NCBI GenBank assembly: GCA_013697265.1
Contig: JACCXE010000049.1
Span: 1-17,347, forward strand
Direction: 5' to 3'
DNA from: Actinomycetota bacterium
Lineage (GTDB): Bacteria; Actinomycetota; Acidimicrobiia; Acidimicrobiales; JACCXE01
DNA: 17,347 nucleotides
A program made the translations under genes and the position numbers. This document shows positions 8,081 through 16,616 of the stretch, one piece after another. The first letter of the stretch is position 1, and every line of letters starts with the position of its first letter. Under the pieces are notes generated by a model. It had not been told where the DNA came from, made no database searches, and saw nothing but the letters and a program-made list of their open reading frames with translations.

Positions 8081-9499
8081 ATGACCTCCGCTGAGGGCGA
8101 CTTCAAGGTCGCTGACATGTCCCTGGCCGAATTCGGCCGCAAAGAGATCGTTCTCGCCGAGGAAGAAATGCCGGGCCTGATGGCCCTGCGGGCCGAGTTC
8201 GAGGACGCGCAGCCCCTCGCCGGGGCACGGATCACCGGCTCGATCCACATGACGATTCAGACCGCGGTGCTCATCGAGACGCTCACCGCGCTCGGCGCGA
8301 CGGTGCGTTGGTCGTCATGCAACATCTTCTCGACCCAAGACCACGCTGCGGCCGCGATCGCCGCGGCCGGCATCCCGGTGTTCGCGTGGAAGGGCGAATC
8401 GCTCGAGGAGTACTGGTGGTGCCTTGAACAGACCTTCCGCTGGCCCGACGGCGAGCCGCCGAACATGATCCTCGACGACGGAGGCGACGCCACGATGCTC
8501 GTGCACATGGGCACCGAGTCCGAAAAGACCGGCGAAGTGCGCGCCGACAGCGACTCCGACTCCGACGAGATGAAGATCGTGCTCGACACCCTGCGCACTT
8601 CGATCGCGGCGACGCCCGGCATCTGGACCAAGACCGGCCAGGCCGTGCAGGGCGTCACCGAAGAGACCACCACCGGCGTGCACCGCCTGTATGAACGCGA
8701 AACGAACGGCACGCTGCTGTGGCCGGCGATCAACGTCAACGACTCGGTGACGAAGTCGAAGTTCGACAATGTCTACGGCATCCGTCACTCGCTGATCGAC
8801 GGCATCAACCGCGCCACCGACGTGATGATCGGCGGCAAGGTGGCGCTGGTCATGGGCTACGGCGACGTGGGCAAGGGCTGCGCCCAGTCGCTACGGGGGC
8901 AGGGCGCGCGCGTGCTCGTTACCGAGATCGACCCCATCTGCGCGCTGCAGGCGGCGATGGAGGGCTACGAAGTGGTGACGCTGGAAAGCGTCGTAGACAA
9001 GGTCGACATCTTCGTAACTGCGACGGGCAACAAGGACATTTTGAGCGCCGAGATCATGGGCAAGATGAAGCACAACGCGATCGTCGGCAACATCGGTCAC
9101 TTCGACAACGAAGTCGACATGGCCGGGCTCTACAAGATGAGCGACGTCAAGCACTTCAACATCAAGCCCCAGGTCGACGAGTTCGCGTTCCCCGACGGTC
9201 ATTCGATCATCGTGTTGGCCGAGGGCCGTCTGCTGAATCTCGGCTGCGCGACGGGCCATCCGTCCTTCGTCATGTCGACGTCGTTCACCAACCAGGTGCT
9301 CGCGCAAATCGAACTGTGGACCAAGGGCGACAACTACCCGATCGGCGTCTACCGGCTACCGCGCGAGCTGGACGAAAAGGTTGCCCGTCTCCACCTCGAC
9401 AAGCTGGGCGTGAAGCTCACCAAGCTCACCGAGGACCAGGCCGACTACATCGGCGTTGCCCAGAACGGGCCCTACAAGCCCGAGCACTACCGCTACTAG
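8081..9499 (+). CDS. sahH: Adenosylhomocysteinase (S-adenosylhomocysteine hydrolase)
   Basis: This enzyme splits S-adenosylhomocysteine into adenosine and homocysteine, removing the inhibitory by-product of methyl transfer and returning homocysteine to methionine synthesis. It is NAD-dependent and cytosolic. The 472-residue protein is full length. It shows ITGSIHMTIQTAVLIETL (51-68), SSCNIFSTQDHAAAAIA (78-94), the NAD-binding loop GYGDVGKG (259-266), GNIGHFDNE (336-344) and the C-terminal tail KPEHYRY. The stretch around residues 145-165 (SEKTGEVRADSDSDSDEM) corresponds to the roughly 40-residue insert found in many bacterial enzymes, including mycobacterial SahH. The gene lies 25 bases after the cupredoxin gene and ends just before a strong hairpin and a convergent operon. 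Confidence 0.98.
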   Translation: MTSAEGDFKVADMSLAEFGRKEIVLAEEEMPGLMALRAEFEDAQPLAGARITGSIHMTIQTAVLIETLTALGATVRWSSCNIFSTQDHAAAAIAAAGIPVFAWKGESLEEYWWCLEQTFRWPDGEPPNMILDDGGDATMLVHMGTESEKTGEVRADSDSDSDEMKIVLDTLRTSIAATPGIWTKTGQAVQGVTEETTTGVHRLYERETNGTLLWPAINVNDSVTKSKFDNVYGIRHSLIDGINRATDVMIGGKVALVMGYGDVGKGCAQSLRGQGARVLVTEIDPICALQAAMEGYEVVTLESVVDKVDIFVTATGNKDILSAEIMGKMKHNAIVGNIGHFDNEVDMAGLYKMSDVKHFNIKPQVDEFAFPDGHSIIVLAEGRLLNLGCATGHPSFVMSTSFTNQVLAQIELWTKGDNYPIGVYRLPRELDEKVARLHLDKLGVKLTKLTEDQADYIGVAQNGPYKPEHYRY

Positions 9500-9503
9500 A
9501 GCC

Positions 9504-9532
9504 TCGGCGCGCAACCGGAGGTTGCTCGCCGA
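9504..9532. terminator. Strong hairpin between convergent operons
   Basis: Arms TCGGCG (9504-9509) and CGCCGA (9527-9532) enclose arms GCAACC (9511-9516) and GGTTGC (9520-9525), with one C/T mismatch between the two helices and a three-base GGA loop. That makes 12 base pairs in all. It begins five bases after the sahH stop codon and lies between convergent genes, so it could end transcription from both sides. There is no T-run on either strand, so it is a hairpin-only or RNA-stabilising element. Weaker overlapping dyads (TCCGG at 9561-9565 with CCGGA at 9575-9579; CCGCA at 9567-9571 with TGCGG at 9583-9587) lie towards the minus-strand gene. Confidence 0.6.
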
Positions 9533-9602
9533 ACTAAACCTCGCCGGAACCAGTGGAGCCTCCGGACCGCAAAGCCGGATCCTGCGGCATGACGCCGTTC
9601 CG

Positions 9603-10649
9603 CTACGGGGTTGCTACCGCTAGTTGCTGCTTTAGTTCCTCGAGGATGGGGACGGGGCCGGGGTCGATGCCTTGGAGGCCGGCCATGTGGAGCGAGACGA
9701 AATCGCCGTAGATGATCAGGTCGAAGAGCTGGGCTAGTTCGCCTTCGCCTTCGGCTTCGACCACTTCGATGCCCGCCATGACCTCGCGGACGATCTCAGT
9801 GACGAGTTCGAAGCGGCGGGCGACCTGCGGGTGTTCGTGGTCGTGGCGCAACTGAATCAGCGTGATCAGTTGGCGGGTGATGTCGCCGTGTTGCCCCCAG
9901 CCGACGATCTCGTTGTGACACAACTCGGGGTTGACCGCACCCAGCGCCGGCGCTTTCGCGTTTTCGTTGACTTGGCCCTTCCACCGCGTGACCGCGGCCG
10001 AGCCCAGCGAGGCCGACGAGTGGATCAAAGGGAACGTGCCACCAATGCGTTTGGCCAGTTGCTCGGCCGGACCGTTGTCGACGATGAGCTGATCGCGCCG
10101 GCGGCGTAGCTGCGCAACAGCCGCGTCGATCCACTGGCGGGCGCCGGGAAACAAACCAACGGACTCGAGGATGAGCAGCGGCGGAATCGACACGGCGCCG
10201 ATGCCGCCGCGCGGTTGGGGCGAGCACTCAAGCACGTCGACACTCGGCGCATCCCACTCGTCGGCAAGCGTTCGAAGCTGCCCTGGGCCGGAGACGACAC
10301 ACACGTTGGCGCCCGCCATCTGCGCCTCGGATGCGGCTTCGATCGTCTCTTCCGTGTCGCCCGAATACGACACCGCGATGACAAGCGAGTTCTCGGTGAC
10401 GAACGCGGGCAGGGTGTAACTCTTCACGACGACCGCGGGCACGGCCATGAACGGAGCCGCGCTGGCCAGAAGGATGTCGCCGGCGATGCCGCTGCCGCCC
10501 ATACCGAGAATGACGACGTTTTCGATGCCGTCGTGGTCCGGCAGGGCGGCCGCGTTCTGGATGTCACACGACGATGCGGCCTCGGCAACTTGTTCGGGCA
10601 GGCCGGCGGCGACGTCCCAGATGCCTTGGCTGTCGAGCGCTAGCGGCAT
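9603..10649 (-). CDS. Bifunctional phosphoglucose/phosphomannose isomerase (SIS domain)
   Basis: The enzyme interconverts glucose-6-phosphate or mannose-6-phosphate with fructose-6-phosphate. The 348-residue protein has a tandem SIS-domain fold: the phosphate-binding loop GMGGSGIAGD is at 49-58 and SYSGDTEET at 94-102. The conserved NENAKAP (228-234, candidate catalytic E229) and CHNEIVGW (244-251, candidate catalytic H245) follow. The C-terminal LQGIDPGPVPILEELK is typical of the PGI/PMI family. The ATG directly abuts the TAA of the Trm112-like gene with no gap, and manB lies just upstream. The context favours a role in making mannose or glucose precursors for envelope glycans. The gene corresponds in position to the SIS gene next to manB in mycobacteria. 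Confidence 0.92.
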   Translation of the reverse strand: MPLALDSQGIWDVAAGLPEQVAEAASSCDIQNAAALPDHDGIENVVILGMGGSGIAGDILLASAAPFMAVPAVVVKSYTLPAFVTENSLVIAVSYSGDTEETIEAASEAQMAGANVCVVSGPGQLRTLADEWDAPSVDVLECSPQPRGGIGAVSIPPLLILESVGLFPGARQWIDAAVAQLRRRRDQLIVDNGPAEQLAKRIGGTFPLIHSSASLGSAAVTRWKGQVNENAKAPALGAVNPELCHNEIVGWGQHGDITRQLITLIQLRHDHEHPQVARRFELVTEIVREVMAGIEVVEAEGEGELAQLFDLIIYGDFVSLHMAGLQGIDPGPVPILEELKQQLAVATP

Positions 10650-10892
10650 TTAGGAGTCGGCGTCCCAGCCGGGCGTGATGTTCTCGGCCTTGGCCTTCTC
10701 GTCGAGGCGCGTGGCCTCAGCCGCATCAGCAGTTGTGGCCGCGTCGTCGAGGAAGTTCGGGATGTCGCTGGTGATCGGGTACTTACGCTTGAGGCGCGGG
10801 TTGTACAGGAACTGCTCGTCGGCGAAATACAGCAGCGGGCCTTTGTCTTGCGGGCACGCCAAAACGCTCAACAGTGCGGGGGCCAGAGCCAC
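10650..10892 (-). CDS. Trm112-like small protein
   Basis: This 80-residue protein belongs to the Trm112/UPF0434 family: LLSVLACPQDKGPLLYF near 7-23, then the conserved YNPRLKRKYPITSDIPNFL (30-48). The canonical zinc knuckle CPxC is reduced to CPQD, so only one cysteine of the pair remains; actinobacterial members between manB and the SIS isomerase often show this form. Its last 30 residues are charged and probably disordered. It starts with a GTG at 10892, one base after the manB stop codon, with AGAAGG five bases upstream as ribosome binding site. Trm112 proteins activate methyltransferases in other systems, but whether this one does is unknown. Confidence 0.85.
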   Translation of the reverse strand: MALAPALLSVLACPQDKGPLLYFADEQFLYNPRLKRKYPITSDIPNFLDDAATTADAAEATRLDEKAKAENITPGWDADS

Positions 10893-10893
10893 G

Positions 10894-12237
10894 TCAGCCT
10901 TCTCTCACTATGGCGAGGACCTCGTTGGTGCGGGCCTCGCATTCTTCGCTACTGCTCGCCTCGAGGTTGAGGCGCAACAACGGTTCGGTGTTAGACGGCC
11001 GAACGTTGAACCACCAGGAATCGGCTTCGCACGTCAAGCCGTCGAGGCGGGACTGCTTCATGTACTCGAACGCGCGCGCGACTCGTTCGACCGACTCGGT
11101 TGTGTCGCTCACTTTTGTGTTGATCTCGCCCGACGCGACGTAGCGCTCGAACGGCTTGCGCAGCTCGCTCAGCGGCTGGCCTGACCGGCTGATTATCTCG
11201 AGTAGTACCAGCGCGGCGATGAGGCCCGAGTCAGCCCGGTAGTTGTCGCGGAAGTAGTAGTGCGCCGAGTGTTCGCCGCCGACGATTGCGTCGTGCTCGG
11301 CCATCAACGCCTTCACGAAGCTGTGTCCGACGCGGCTCATGATCGGTGTGCCGCCGTGCTCGCGGATCACCTCGGGCACCGCCCGGCTACAGATCAGGTT
11401 GTAGATCACCGTGGCGCCCGGGTTCCGGTCGAGCATCGTGGCCGCGAGCATCGCCGTGGTGGTCGAGCCGGACAGGCCGACGCCTTTCTCGTCGACGAGG
11501 AACACGCGGTCAGCGTCGCCGTCGAACGCGAGGCCGACGTCGGCGCCCGTCTCGCGCACGCGCGCCACCAGGTCGACCTGATTGGCCGGGTTGATCGGGT
11601 CGGCCGGATGGTTCGGGAACGTGCCGTCGAGCTCGGCGTACATGATCTCGAGGCTCACCGGCAGCGCGGCAAACACTTGGGGCAGGGCCAGACCGCCCAT
11701 GCCGTTCGCGGTGTCGGCCACCACCTTCAACGGCAAGATCTTGTCGATGTCTATGAACGAGTGGCAGTGCGCGGCGTAGTCGGGCAACAGGTCAAGCGAG
11801 TGAGCCTCGCCTCGGCGCGTCGGCCGCGGGTACGCGTTGGCGGAGGCGATGTCGGCTTTGATCACGTCCAGACCGGTGTCTTCCCCGACCGGCTTGGCGC
11901 CAGCCAGGCACAGCTTGATGCCGTTGTACGCGGCGGGGTTGTGCGAGCCGGTGAAGGTCGCGCCCGGCATGTCGAGCTTGCCCGCCGCGAAATACAGCAG
12001 GTCAGTCGGAATGAGACCGAGGTCGATCACGTCGACACCTTGGTCGAGCACGCCGTCGATGAACGCGCCGCTCAACTCAATGCCCGACGGACGCATGTCG
12101 CGACCTACCACGATCGACGAGGTGCCGGCGAAACGTGCGAACGCGGCGCCCACCTGGCGGGCCAGTTCGGCGTTTAGTTCGTCGGGTACCAGGCCGCGGA
12201 TGTCATAGGCCTTGAAAACGGTGTCCAGTGCGGTCAT
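10894..12237 (-). CDS. manB: Phosphomannomutase/phosphoglucomutase ManB
   Basis: ManB moves phosphate between the 6 and 1 positions of mannose (or glucose), feeding GDP-mannose synthesis. The 447-residue protein carries all four motifs of the alpha-D-phosphohexomutase family: the catalytic serine loop TGSHNP (96-101, S98), the metal-binding DGDADR (239-244), the sugar-recognition loop GEHSAH (321-326) and the phosphate-binding RPSNTEP (413-419). The N-terminal FKAYDIRG is also typical. Its ATG overlaps the stop of the GtrA-GT2 gene as ATGA, so translation is probably coupled; a TAAGTT hexamer ten bases upstream could also give a short-leader transcript. Whether mannose or glucose is preferred cannot be decided from sequence. 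Confidence 0.95.
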   Translation of the reverse strand: MTALDTVFKAYDIRGLVPDELNAELARQVGAAFARFAGTSSIVVGRDMRPSGIELSGAFIDGVLDQGVDVIDLGLIPTDLLYFAAGKLDMPGATFTGSHNPAAYNGIKLCLAGAKPVGEDTGLDVIKADIASANAYPRPTRRGEAHSLDLLPDYAAHCHSFIDIDKILPLKVVADTANGMGGLALPQVFAALPVSLEIMYAELDGTFPNHPADPINPANQVDLVARVRETGADVGLAFDGDADRVFLVDEKGVGLSGSTTTAMLAATMLDRNPGATVIYNLICSRAVPEVIREHGGTPIMSRVGHSFVKALMAEHDAIVGGEHSAHYYFRDNYRADSGLIAALVLLEIISRSGQPLSELRKPFERYVASGEINTKVSDTTESVERVARAFEYMKQSRLDGLTCEADSWWFNVRPSNTEPLLRLNLEASSSEECEARTNEVLAIVREG

Positions 12238-13409
12238 TGCGGCGAAGAACTTAGTTCGTCGTCGTATGCGCCCCTTCCGGCCAAGCGACGGATCCTGATC
12301 ATGTCGATCAGCACCCGCAGCGAATCCAGACCTACCCGCACCGTCGATCCCTCGGAATTCGTCAGCGTCACCGGCACCTCTTCGAGCGACAACCGCAGCC
12401 GTTCAGCCAGATGGAACACCTCGATGTCGAAGGCGAACCGGTCGATGCGGGCCACCGAGAAGATCTGCTGGGCCGCGTCGGACCGGAACGCCTTGAGGCC
12501 GCACTGGGTATCGCGATAGGCGCCCAGCAGCACCGCGAACGAGATCAAGTTGATAGCTCGACTCCCGAGAGAGCGCAGACGACCGGTACGCACAAGCGTG
12601 ACGGTTTCGATGTGGCCGCGGCTGCCGACCACGACATCCCAGCCCTGCTCGATCTCCTCCAGCAGCTTCAGCAGTAGCGCAGGCTCGTAGGCCAGGTCGG
12701 CGTCGGTGAACGCGATCGTGCGGCCGTGCGCGCTGAGCATGCCCCGGCGAACCGCGGCACCCTTGCCCTTGTTCTGGGGCAGCTTCAGCACCAGGTCGGC
12801 GCCCGACGCTTGTGCGGTCGCGAATGTGTCGTCGCTTGAGCCGTCGTCGACGATCACGATCTCCAGTTCGCCTGCGCCAACGGTCGGCTCGAGTTCGTCG
12901 CGCAAGCGCTGTACCGTGCGGCCGATAAACGACTCGGCTTTGTAGGCCGGGATCACGACGCTGAAGCGGTACGAGCCCGGGGCCGGCGTTGGGTTCGCCG
13001 GCGGACGGATCTGTACGGCCCGCACCTGGTTGAACAACAGGCTGCGATACCCGATGACGCGCACGACGCCAGCAATCGCCAGCGCGGCCGCCTTGGACAA
13101 CAACAACACGCGGGCGGTGTCGGGGTTGAATAACAACCCGGCGCGCACGACAGCGATGTCGACCAGACCCGCAGACGCAGTGACCAGCGTGTACGCCACG
13201 GGTGCATCGACCCAGCGCAGGTGCGGGTCGCGGGTGAACGTAAGCGCGCGGTTGGCGAAGAACGAGACGGCGGCACCGCAGAAAATGGCGATGGCGTCGG
13301 CGAGCAACACCGGCAAGCCGAGGCCGAGGCGCAACAACACCAACACACTGACGTCGACCCCTGTGACAAGAACACCGACGGCCGCGAACCGTCGCAGCTG
13401 CGAACGCAC
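12234..13409 (-). CDS. GtrA-GT2 fusion: polyprenyl-phosphate sugar synthase with membrane domain
   Basis: The 391-residue protein joins two domains. Residues 8-127 form a four-helix GtrA-like membrane domain (helices near 8-28, 32-52, 71-91 and 105-125, with FFANRALTF after the second). Residues 148-380 form a GT2 glycosyltransferase of the DPM1/ALG5 type: VVIPAYKAE (151-159), VDDGSSDDT (187-195), NKGKGAAVRRGM (213-224), the metal-binding FTDADL (234-239), DTQCGLKAF (300-308) and DRFAFDIEV (323-331). It should load a hexose from GDP- or UDP-sugar onto polyprenyl phosphate at the inner face; the GtrA part may help flip or anchor the product. The domain order is reversed compared with the common GT2-then-GtrA fusions. 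The GTG start follows an in-frame TAG by 12 bases and TAGTTT by six. Confidence 0.92.
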   Translation of the reverse strand: MRSQLRRFAAVGVLVTGVDVSVLVLLRLGLGLPVLLADAIAIFCGAAVSFFANRALTFTRDPHLRWVDAPVAYTLVTASAGLVDIAVVRAGLLFNPDTARVLLLSKAAALAIAGVVRVIGYRSLLFNQVRAVQIRPPANPTPAPGSYRFSVVIPAYKAESFIGRTVQRLRDELEPTVGAGELEIVIVDDGSSDDTFATAQASGADLVLKLPQNKGKGAAVRRGMLSAHGRTIAFTDADLAYEPALLLKLLEEIEQGWDVVVGSRGHIETVTLVRTGRLRSLGSRAINLISFAVLLGAYRDTQCGLKAFRSDAAQQIFSVARIDRFAFDIEVFHLAERLRLSLEEVPVTLTNSEGSTVRVGLDSLRVLIDMIRIRRLAGRGAYDDELSSSPQ

Positions 13410-13415
13410 GGAGAA

Positions 13416-13421
13416 AAACTA
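13416..13421 (-). promoter_or_regulatory. Leaderless-type -10 element for the GtrA-GT2 gene
   Basis: TAGTTT on the minus strand matches TANNNT and ends exactly six bases before the GTG at 13409. It lies in the 23-base gap after the GT-C gene and could give the sugar-loading genes their own transcript. No ribosome binding site precedes the GTG. Confidence 0.55.
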
Positions 13422-13432
13422 GGTGAGGTTGC

Positions 13433-15868
13433 TCAGCTGCCGAGCGTGCCCGCGCCCGCGAGCTCTCTCAGCCAGTCCGCTTCGCTGTCGCGCTCGTCGT
13501 CTTCGCTCTTGTCCGCTTCGGCTGGTGGTGGCGACGCGGCATCGTCAGACGAGTCGCCGGCGGGCACGGGCCGACGCCCGAACCACCAAAGCAGCCCGAG
13601 CCCGGCCAGACCCATCAAGGTGGCAAAGTTGGCGAACATGTCGACCGGCGTGTTGCCGTAGTGGATCGTCACGTGATTCGACGTGGGAATCACGACCATC
13701 TCGTTGGGCGTGACCCGCCAAGGCCCGTCGGCGCCTTTGGCCTGCCAGTTCGGGAAGTACGACGACTTCACGACCACTGGCACGCCGACCTTGCTGACGT
13801 CGAACGTGATGCGGTCGTCGCTGGTCTTGATGTTCGAAACCTTGGTGGTGCCCTTGACCTTCTGGGCCGGTGGACTCGTGGACGGGCGGTCGATCCGGGG
13901 CCAGTCTTTCGGGCCCGATGCCGCGAACAGCACGTCACGCGTGCCGACTGAGGTGTACGCCTCGACCGCGGCGTCCTGCCACTCGCGGCCACCCTTGGAC
14001 ACCTTGGTCATCACCGCGGGCAAGTTGGTGAGCGGCTCCACCAGGGCCGAGCCCTTCACCAGATAGATCTTCCAGGGCCGCGTCTGCACGGCCGCCGTGC
14101 CGTTTTCGCTGATCGTGGCCGACCAAGGCTTGGTTTCGGCCACGAGTCGGAGGTCGGCGATCTGATCGGCTTGCGCGACGGCTGCGGTGCTGACCGCCAT
14201 GTAATAACGAACGCCGAGCGCCTGCAGGTGGCGTACGCCGTCGGCCACGTTGAGCTCCGAATAGGGCAGATCACGCTGAGGGCGAGACGGGCGAGCCGAC
14301 ATTTCCGACTGATTCAGGAAGTGGTACGGCGTGCTCGCCGCCGATTCGAAGAACAGGCCTTCCATCGAATCGATACAGCCGTCGGTCCAGTAGGGCAACA
14401 GCATCAACGCCATCGGCGTGCCGAGGCGATCTAACTCGGGCTCGTACTCCCACATGGCGCGGCCGCATCCGTTGTCTTTGCCGACCCTGGCCATCGTGTT
14501 GAGCGTGTCTCGGTATTCGGGGAAGCTCGCCTTGCGCTCGAAGCCCGAGTAGTTCCACGCGCCCCAGTCCAGAACGAAGCTGCGGTCAGTCGTGTTGAAC
14601 ACGCGCTCGCTCCATTTCGGCAACATCTGTAGCGGCATGCCGACGAGAACCAACACGTAGGCGGCAGCGAGCAACGGCGCGAAGAGCCGGGGGAGGAACT
14701 CGATCGTTTCGAGTGACTCGTCGCCAGCCCGACCGCCCAGGATCGTCTTCTTCGTCGCGTTGAGTATCCACGACGCGCCGAGGGCCAACTCGGCCGCCGC
14801 CACCCCGGCCAGCACGTAGAGGAAGAAGAACCACGACGGCAGGAGGCGGGCGTTCCACAATCGACTCTGCGGGGCGAGAATGAATCCGAGCAGCGACGCC
14901 ATGGCCATCGCCGACGCGAACAAGCCGATGCGGCTGCGGCGCAGCACCGACATCACCACGCCGATCGCGGCCCACGCGAACAGGATCGCGTGCGGGCCCA
15001 TGGGACTGACCCCGAGTTCCTTGCTGTAGTTGGTGAGCTTTTCCCAGCCCATGTCGTTTGTGTAAGCCAGGCGCATGAGGAACGGGACAACCCAGAACGC
15101 GGTGAGCAATCCGCCGACGATGAACACCGGCACCGCCCGCTTCAAGGACTTGCGTTCGGGGCGCATGGCGATCAGCACGAGCGCACCCACGATCGCGATG
15201 ATCGACGGCACGATGTGGGTAAGGAACGTGCAGGCCAGCACGAACGCCGTGAGCGCCTTGTACTTGCCGGTATCGAGCACCAACGCGAACAGGCCAAGGA
15301 ACACGAGGCAGAACGACAAGCTGATCGAGTTGGCGAACTCGCCCGCGAGCGTTGACGCGATGTTGCCGCCGTAGATCGTGAAGGTGCGGTCGAACACGAA
15401 CGGGACGGTCGCGAGCCCTACGAGCGCAGGGCCGGGCCACTGAAGCTTCATGCTGCGGGCGAAGAACCACGTGGCGACCGGCAACGTAAGCAGGCCCGAG
15501 ACCGAGATCAGTTTGAACGCGACGTTGTAGGGCATCACGAGGTCGGCCAGCACGACCATCAAGCTGGGCAACGGGAAATAGAACGTGAGGGCCGGGAACC
15601 CGCCGTACCAGTCGGGCGCCCAACCGGTTAGACGGCCGTGGGGCAGCAGGTGGTCCCGCAGGTACGCGGGGGTCCACACGTGCGCGCCCATGTCGCCGCC
15701 GGCCGGGGTGGTGTTGGCGAACAACAGGTTCGGGTGGAGCTGGGCGAAGATGAAGCCGACCGAGCCCAGCAACACCACGGCGGTGATGATCCGCTGGGTG
15801 CGGGCGCGGTTGACCGTCAGCATGGACGACATTTTGACCTGCTCGACGGGGTTTGCCCCGTCAGCCAT
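13433..15868 (-). CDS. Large GT-C-like membrane glycosyltransferase (6-PTPS-related/YfhO-like)
   Basis: The 811-residue protein has a first membrane helix near 27-45, then an extracytoplasmic loop with GGDMGAHVW (57-65) followed by GRLTGWAPDWYGGFP (78-92). This is the usual site of the catalytic or metal-binding acid in GT-C enzymes (candidate D59). About ten further helices follow up to residue 417. A soluble extracytoplasmic part (about 420-740) ends in a YfhO-like segment (SSYFPNWQAKGADGPWRV), and one last helix lies at 745-763. The tail (770-800) is strongly acidic and probably cytoplasmic and disordered. Databases often label such proteins 6-pyruvoyl-tetrahydropterin synthase-related, which is a historical name. 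It likely transfers sugar from a polyprenyl-phosphate donor outside the membrane. The ATG overlaps the CPBP gene end by eight bases. Confidence 0.85.
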   Translation of the reverse strand: MADGANPVEQVKMSSMLTVNRARTQRIITAVVLLGSVGFIFAQLHPNLLFANTTPAGGDMGAHVWTPAYLRDHLLPHGRLTGWAPDWYGGFPALTFYFPLPSLMVVLADLVMPYNVAFKLISVSGLLTLPVATWFFARSMKLQWPGPALVGLATVPFVFDRTFTIYGGNIASTLAGEFANSISLSFCLVFLGLFALVLDTGKYKALTAFVLACTFLTHIVPSIIAIVGALVLIAMRPERKSLKRAVPVFIVGGLLTAFWVVPFLMRLAYTNDMGWEKLTNYSKELGVSPMGPHAILFAWAAIGVVMSVLRRSRIGLFASAMAMASLLGFILAPQSRLWNARLLPSWFFFLYVLAGVAAAELALGASWILNATKKTILGGRAGDESLETIEFLPRLFAPLLAAAYVLVLVGMPLQMLPKWSERVFNTTDRSFVLDWGAWNYSGFERKASFPEYRDTLNTMARVGKDNGCGRAMWEYEPELDRLGTPMALMLLPYWTDGCIDSMEGLFFESAASTPYHFLNQSEMSARPSRPQRDLPYSELNVADGVRHLQALGVRYYMAVSTAAVAQADQIADLRLVAETKPWSATISENGTAAVQTRPWKIYLVKGSALVEPLTNLPAVMTKVSKGGREWQDAAVEAYTSVGTRDVLFAASGPKDWPRIDRPSTSPPAQKVKGTTKVSNIKTSDDRITFDVSKVGVPVVVKSSYFPNWQAKGADGPWRVTPNEMVVIPTSNHVTIHYGNTPVDMFANFATLMGLAGLGLLWWFGRRPVPAGDSSDDAASPPPAEADKSEDDERDSEADWLRELAGAGTLGS

Positions 15869-16583
15869 GCCAAAGTGCGATCACGGTGACCGTATTGAAC
15901 GCGGCGTGAGCGACGATGTTCGGACCCAGTCGACCGGATCGATGGGCCAACCAGGCCAGCACGATGCCGAACGCGGCGAGGCCAGGCAGGGTCACCCAGT
16001 CGAAATGGGCGGCGCCGAACACGACTCCGGTCACCACGATCGAAGGAAGCGGTGCCATGTAGCGCTTGAGCGACCGAAGCAGCATGCCCCGGTAGTAGAT
16101 CTCCTCGACGAGCGGCGCCCCCACGATCAGCAACACGGCGAGGAAGTAAAAGCCGGCGCCGTGGGCGTTGTTCGTCAACTCCCGGGCCGGTGCCTCGAGG
16201 TCTTTGGTTAGGTCCCGGCTCACCAACAGCTGGACGATGACGTAAATCACCGGCAACAGCACAAACTGGCAGGCAATACCTACCGCGACACCGCTGAAGT
16301 CGGACGGAAATTCGAAGCGCAGGCCGAGATCGGTGACAAGGCTTCCGGTTCCCCGGATCCGGCAGATGAGGATGGCGCCCGGCACCAGCCCGGCCCACAG
16401 GCCGAGCAGGCCAGCGCAGGTTTCGGCGTAAGACCCGCTGCCACCGATAGCTGTGCCTATCCCAAAGCCGATCGCAGCAGTGATCATGCTGAAAAAGAAG
16501 ACGGCTGCGACGTCGAGCAGCCGGATGTCGGACCGCGGCTCGTCCTCGGGCACAGTCTCGGTGGTGGGATGAGGAACTGTCAT
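15861..16583 (-). CDS. CPBP-family intramembrane metalloprotease
   Basis: From the ATG at 16583 the protein has 240 residues and about seven to eight membrane helices. It has the three CPBP (Abi) motifs: EEIYYRG (160-166, with E160, E161 and R165), H193 in AAHFDW, and HAAFN (226-230, H226 and N230). Family members are related to the eukaryotic CAAX prenyl protease Rce1, and some act in bacteriocin immunity or as scaffolds. The substrate here is unknown. An in-frame GTG at 16595 would add four residues, but it lies just after a TACGCT -10-like hexamer (16597-16602), upstream of the transcription start that hexamer predicts, so the ATG is preferred. The gene overlaps the GT-C gene by eight bases; a partnership with it is possible but unproven. 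Confidence 0.9.
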   Translation of the reverse strand: MTVPHPTTETVPEDEPRSDIRLLDVAAVFFFSMITAAIGFGIGTAIGGSGSYAETCAGLLGLWAGLVPGAILICRIRGTGSLVTDLGLRFEFPSDFSGVAVGIACQFVLLPVIYVIVQLLVSRDLTKDLEAPARELTNNAHGAGFYFLAVLLIVGAPLVEEIYYRGMLLRSLKRYMAPLPSIVVTGVVFGAAHFDWVTLPGLAAFGIVLAWLAHRSGRLGPNIVAHAAFNTVTVIALWHG

Positions 16584-16616
16584 ACGCCGGCGCACCAGCG
16601 TACTGAGCAGGGCGTT

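Noticed and set aside
14586..15677. 363-residue minus-strand frame within the GT-C gene
   Set aside because: It is an out-of-frame shadow of the GT-C coding sequence, rich in Arg, Pro and His, without membrane helices.
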